Assembly (NCBI GenBank): GCA_026003395.1
Contig: BPHE01000013.1
Location: 1 to 64,000 of the forward strand
DNA: 64,000 bases
Reading direction: 5' to 3'
Source: Vicingaceae bacterium
GTDB taxonomy: Bacteria > Bacteroidota > Bacteroidia > Flavobacteriales_E > Vicingaceae
The stretch's first letter is position 1, and each line of letters begins with the position of its first letter. A program made the position numbers and the translations under genes. Of this stretch, positions 62,440 to 64,000 are shown piece after piece. The notes beneath the pieces were generated by a model, which did no database searches, was not told where the DNA came from, and worked only from the letters and a program-made list of their open reading frames with translations.

Positions 62440-64000
62440 TCACAACCTCACGCCCATCACAATCACATCATCTGTTTGTTCGTTTTTCCCCTGCCATTCT
62501 TCAAAAGCAGATGTTAATATTTCTTCTTGTTTGGCAAATGGCAATTCGCTTATTTCATTTAGTAATTGTTGAAATCTTTTTAATGAAAATTTTTTCAATT
62601 TCTCACCACCAATTTGATCGGGATATCCATCAGAAAACAGATAAAAAATATCACCTTTTCCTGCGTTTAATTTATGAAGTGAGTAGGTTGTGTCTTTAGG
62701 AGCAAAACCTCCTATATCCCATATATCCGGTTTTACAGTTTCCAACATTTTATTGTCATTCCTCCAAATCCATAAAGGCCTGTTGGCACCGGAAAACATG
62801 ATTTCTTGATTTGTCAGATTAACCGCCAACAAACCCAATACCAAACCGTCGGAAGTAAACCTGTCGCTGTTTTGATTGGTGTTTTCATGAAATTGATTGT
62901 TCATTTCTTTTAAAATCTCATTTGGCAACATTTTCTTTTTTGCCAATCCGTCTATCATCTCAACCGATATCATGGAAAGCAAAGCCCCCGGAACTCCATG
63001 ACCGGTACAATCACCCACGGCTAAATACAACCATTCATCATATTGTTTGAAATAATAAAAATCTCCTCCCACTTCAAATTTAGGCCTATAAAGAAGAAAG
63101 ACATCGTTAAAAAAATTTTTCAATCCATCAATGGAGGGCATTTTTGAACGGTGTATTTTCCGGGCATATTGCAAACTTTCCCGGATATCTTTGTTTTTTA
63201 TTTCGATCACTTGCTTTTGTTCTTCTACCAACTGCTTTTGTTTCAGAATAATATTCTTTTGACGGTTTATAAAAACCAAAAATCCCAATGATATCAATAA
63301 AAAGCATCCCAACAGAATCAATGCCTGCTTCTGCTTTTTATTTTCTTCTTTTTTGACAGCCATATTTTTCTCATATTCGGCTTGTTGTTTTGCTTTTTCC
63401 AACTCATATTGAAATTTCAACTCTTTCTTAATCAAATCGTTTTGGTTGTTTTCTTTCAACAATTCTTCTTTCATCCTGAAGGTCTGCATAAGATATTTCA
63501 TTGCTTTGTCTTTCAGTGCGTATGCTAATTGGCAATCATTTTTCAGATGAAGTTTTGAGATCGAATCATACAACGTTGACATACTTTCAATTGTTTGGCG
63601 GGCATATTCTTTAAAATCATATGTAGTGTCAATAACAAGGGCTTCTTCGAGCATCTTTTTGGCTTTGGTATATTCTCCTTTTTCCAGATATAATTGTCCC
63701 AGATTCTCTTTCACCAGTGCCAGCTGGTTTAAATCTTTCAATGAATCGGCTATTATTAATGATTGTTTAAAATATTCTTCGGCCAAAGTGAGAAATCTAT
63801 CTTTGTCTTTTTGATGTTCATTGTTTTGTAAGGTTTTAGAAATATCCAGATAAACCAAACCGATATTATTTAACGTTCCGGCTATTAGTTGCGGGTTATT
63901 TAACTCTTTTCTGATTTTCAATGCATCGATATAATAATCTAGCGACCGATCATAATCCTTCATCCGGTAATAGGTACTGCCCAAATTTCCAAGTATAATG
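62440..64000 (-). CDS. TPR-SpoIIE protein phosphatase (5' end beyond the window)
   Basis: The frame is open to the window edge and reads IILGNLGSTYYRMKDYDRSL, so the start is outside. Several TPRs (LDYYIDALKIRKELNNPQLI, VKENLGQLYLEKGEYTKAKK), a coiled coil, a membrane helix (LILLGCFLLISLGFLVFI), another coiled coil (IILKQKQLVEEQKQVIEIK), then the SpoIIE/PP2C domain: FEVGGDFYYFKQYDEWLYLA, VGDCTGHGVPGALLSMISVE and FYLFSDGYPDQIGG. Such proteins dephosphorylate anti-sigma-factor antagonists in partner-switching stress pathways. The partners are not seen here. Confidence 0.9.
   Translation of the reverse strand, partial: IILGNLGSTYYRMKDYDRSLDYYIDALKIRKELNNPQLIAGTLNNIGLVYLDISKTLQNNEHQKDKDRFLTLAEEYFKQSLIIADSLKDLNQLALVKENLGQLYLEKGEYTKAKKMLEEALVIDTTYDFKEYARQTIESMSTLYDSISKLHLKNDCQLAYALKDKAMKYLMQTFRMKEELLKENNQNDLIKKELKFQYELEKAKQQAEYEKNMAVKKEENKKQKQALILLGCFLLISLGFLVFINRQKNIILKQKQLVEEQKQVIEIKNKDIRESLQYARKIHRSKMPSIDGLKNFFNDVFLLYRPKFEVGGDFYYFKQYDEWLYLAVGDCTGHGVPGALLSMISVEMIDGLAKKKMLPNEILKEMNNQFHENTNQNSDRFTSDGLVLGLLAVNLTNQEIMFSGANRPLWIWRNDNKMLETVKPDIWDIGGFAPKDTTYSLHKLNAGKGDIFYLFSDGYPDQIGGEKLKKFSLKRFQQLLNEISELPFAKQEEILTSAFEEWQGKNEQTDDVIVMGVRL

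Noticed and set aside
1-64000. tRNA, rRNA or CRISPR elements
   Set aside because: No T-loop-like GTTCGAATC contexts with acceptor stems, no rRNA-like blocks and no regularly spaced direct repeats were seen by eye.

Overview
The window is a stretch of a low-GC Bacteroidota chromosome. The evidence is: two PorP/SprF-type proteins; several secreted proteins with type IX secretion (T9SS) C-terminal sorting domains of both kinds (YPNP type A and gliding-motility-associated type B); Bacteroidota-style promoters (TAnnTTTG); the long IspG with an inserted domain; and a cbb3 oxidase whose CcoN and CcoO are fused. The order is probably Flavobacteriales-like, but nothing here fixes a genus. Most genes are chromosomal housekeeping or envelope genes packed into short operons, many with 4-nt ATGA overlaps.

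Layout. 1-900: tail of a probable glycosyltransferase gene, then dapD. 976-6310: the only clearly accessory region. It holds an IS256-family element with a frameshifted transposase and an AT-rich two-gene operon of DUF262 (GmrSD/RloF-like) proteins, one of which has a DUF1524 HNH-type nuclease domain. A short repeat is found on both sides of this region. 6310-12807: M20 amidohydrolase, half-size TSUP permease, a propeller/beta-barrel outer-membrane protein and an ALDH7-type dehydrogenase. 13057-18599: a PorP/SprF plus OmpA/PD40 pair (PorE-like), a T9SS cargo, CvpA and small unknowns. 18673-20370: secreted cyclophilin and pheS. 20456-26419: an unknown, then an operon of CotH/type B CTD cargo, PorP/SprF and an LVIVD-repeat cargo. 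26550-32619: ispG, a methyltransferase, a giant type B CTD protein and riboflavin synthase. 32616-38518: membrane glycosyltransferase-like protein, DUF4412, AsmA-like and an RsuA/RluB-type pseudouridine synthase. 38882-47633: a complete cbb3 oxidase operon, ccoS-ccoNO-ccoQ-ccoP-ccoG-ccoH-(TauE/SafE-like)-ccoI, including a 54-residue ccoQ. Its promoter region carries an FNR-geometry palindrome. 47716-51635: MMPL/RND exporter and a solute-binding lipoprotein. 51835-58491: KAS III, RNase R and three T9SS-type secreted proteins. 58481-64000: MlaFE-like transporter, mannose-1-phosphate guanylyltransferase, an aminotransferase and a TPR/SpoIIE phosphatase running off the edge.

Three genes (IS256 transposase, the CotH protein, ccoI) are each broken by a single-base change in a short homopolymer. 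The reading frames on both sides remain fully family-like, so sequencing or assembly error is at least as likely as real decay. The best candidates for an under-described system are the paired DUF262 operon and, as a regulatory finding, the palindrome upstream of the cbb3 operon. I saw no tRNA, rRNA or CRISPR array.
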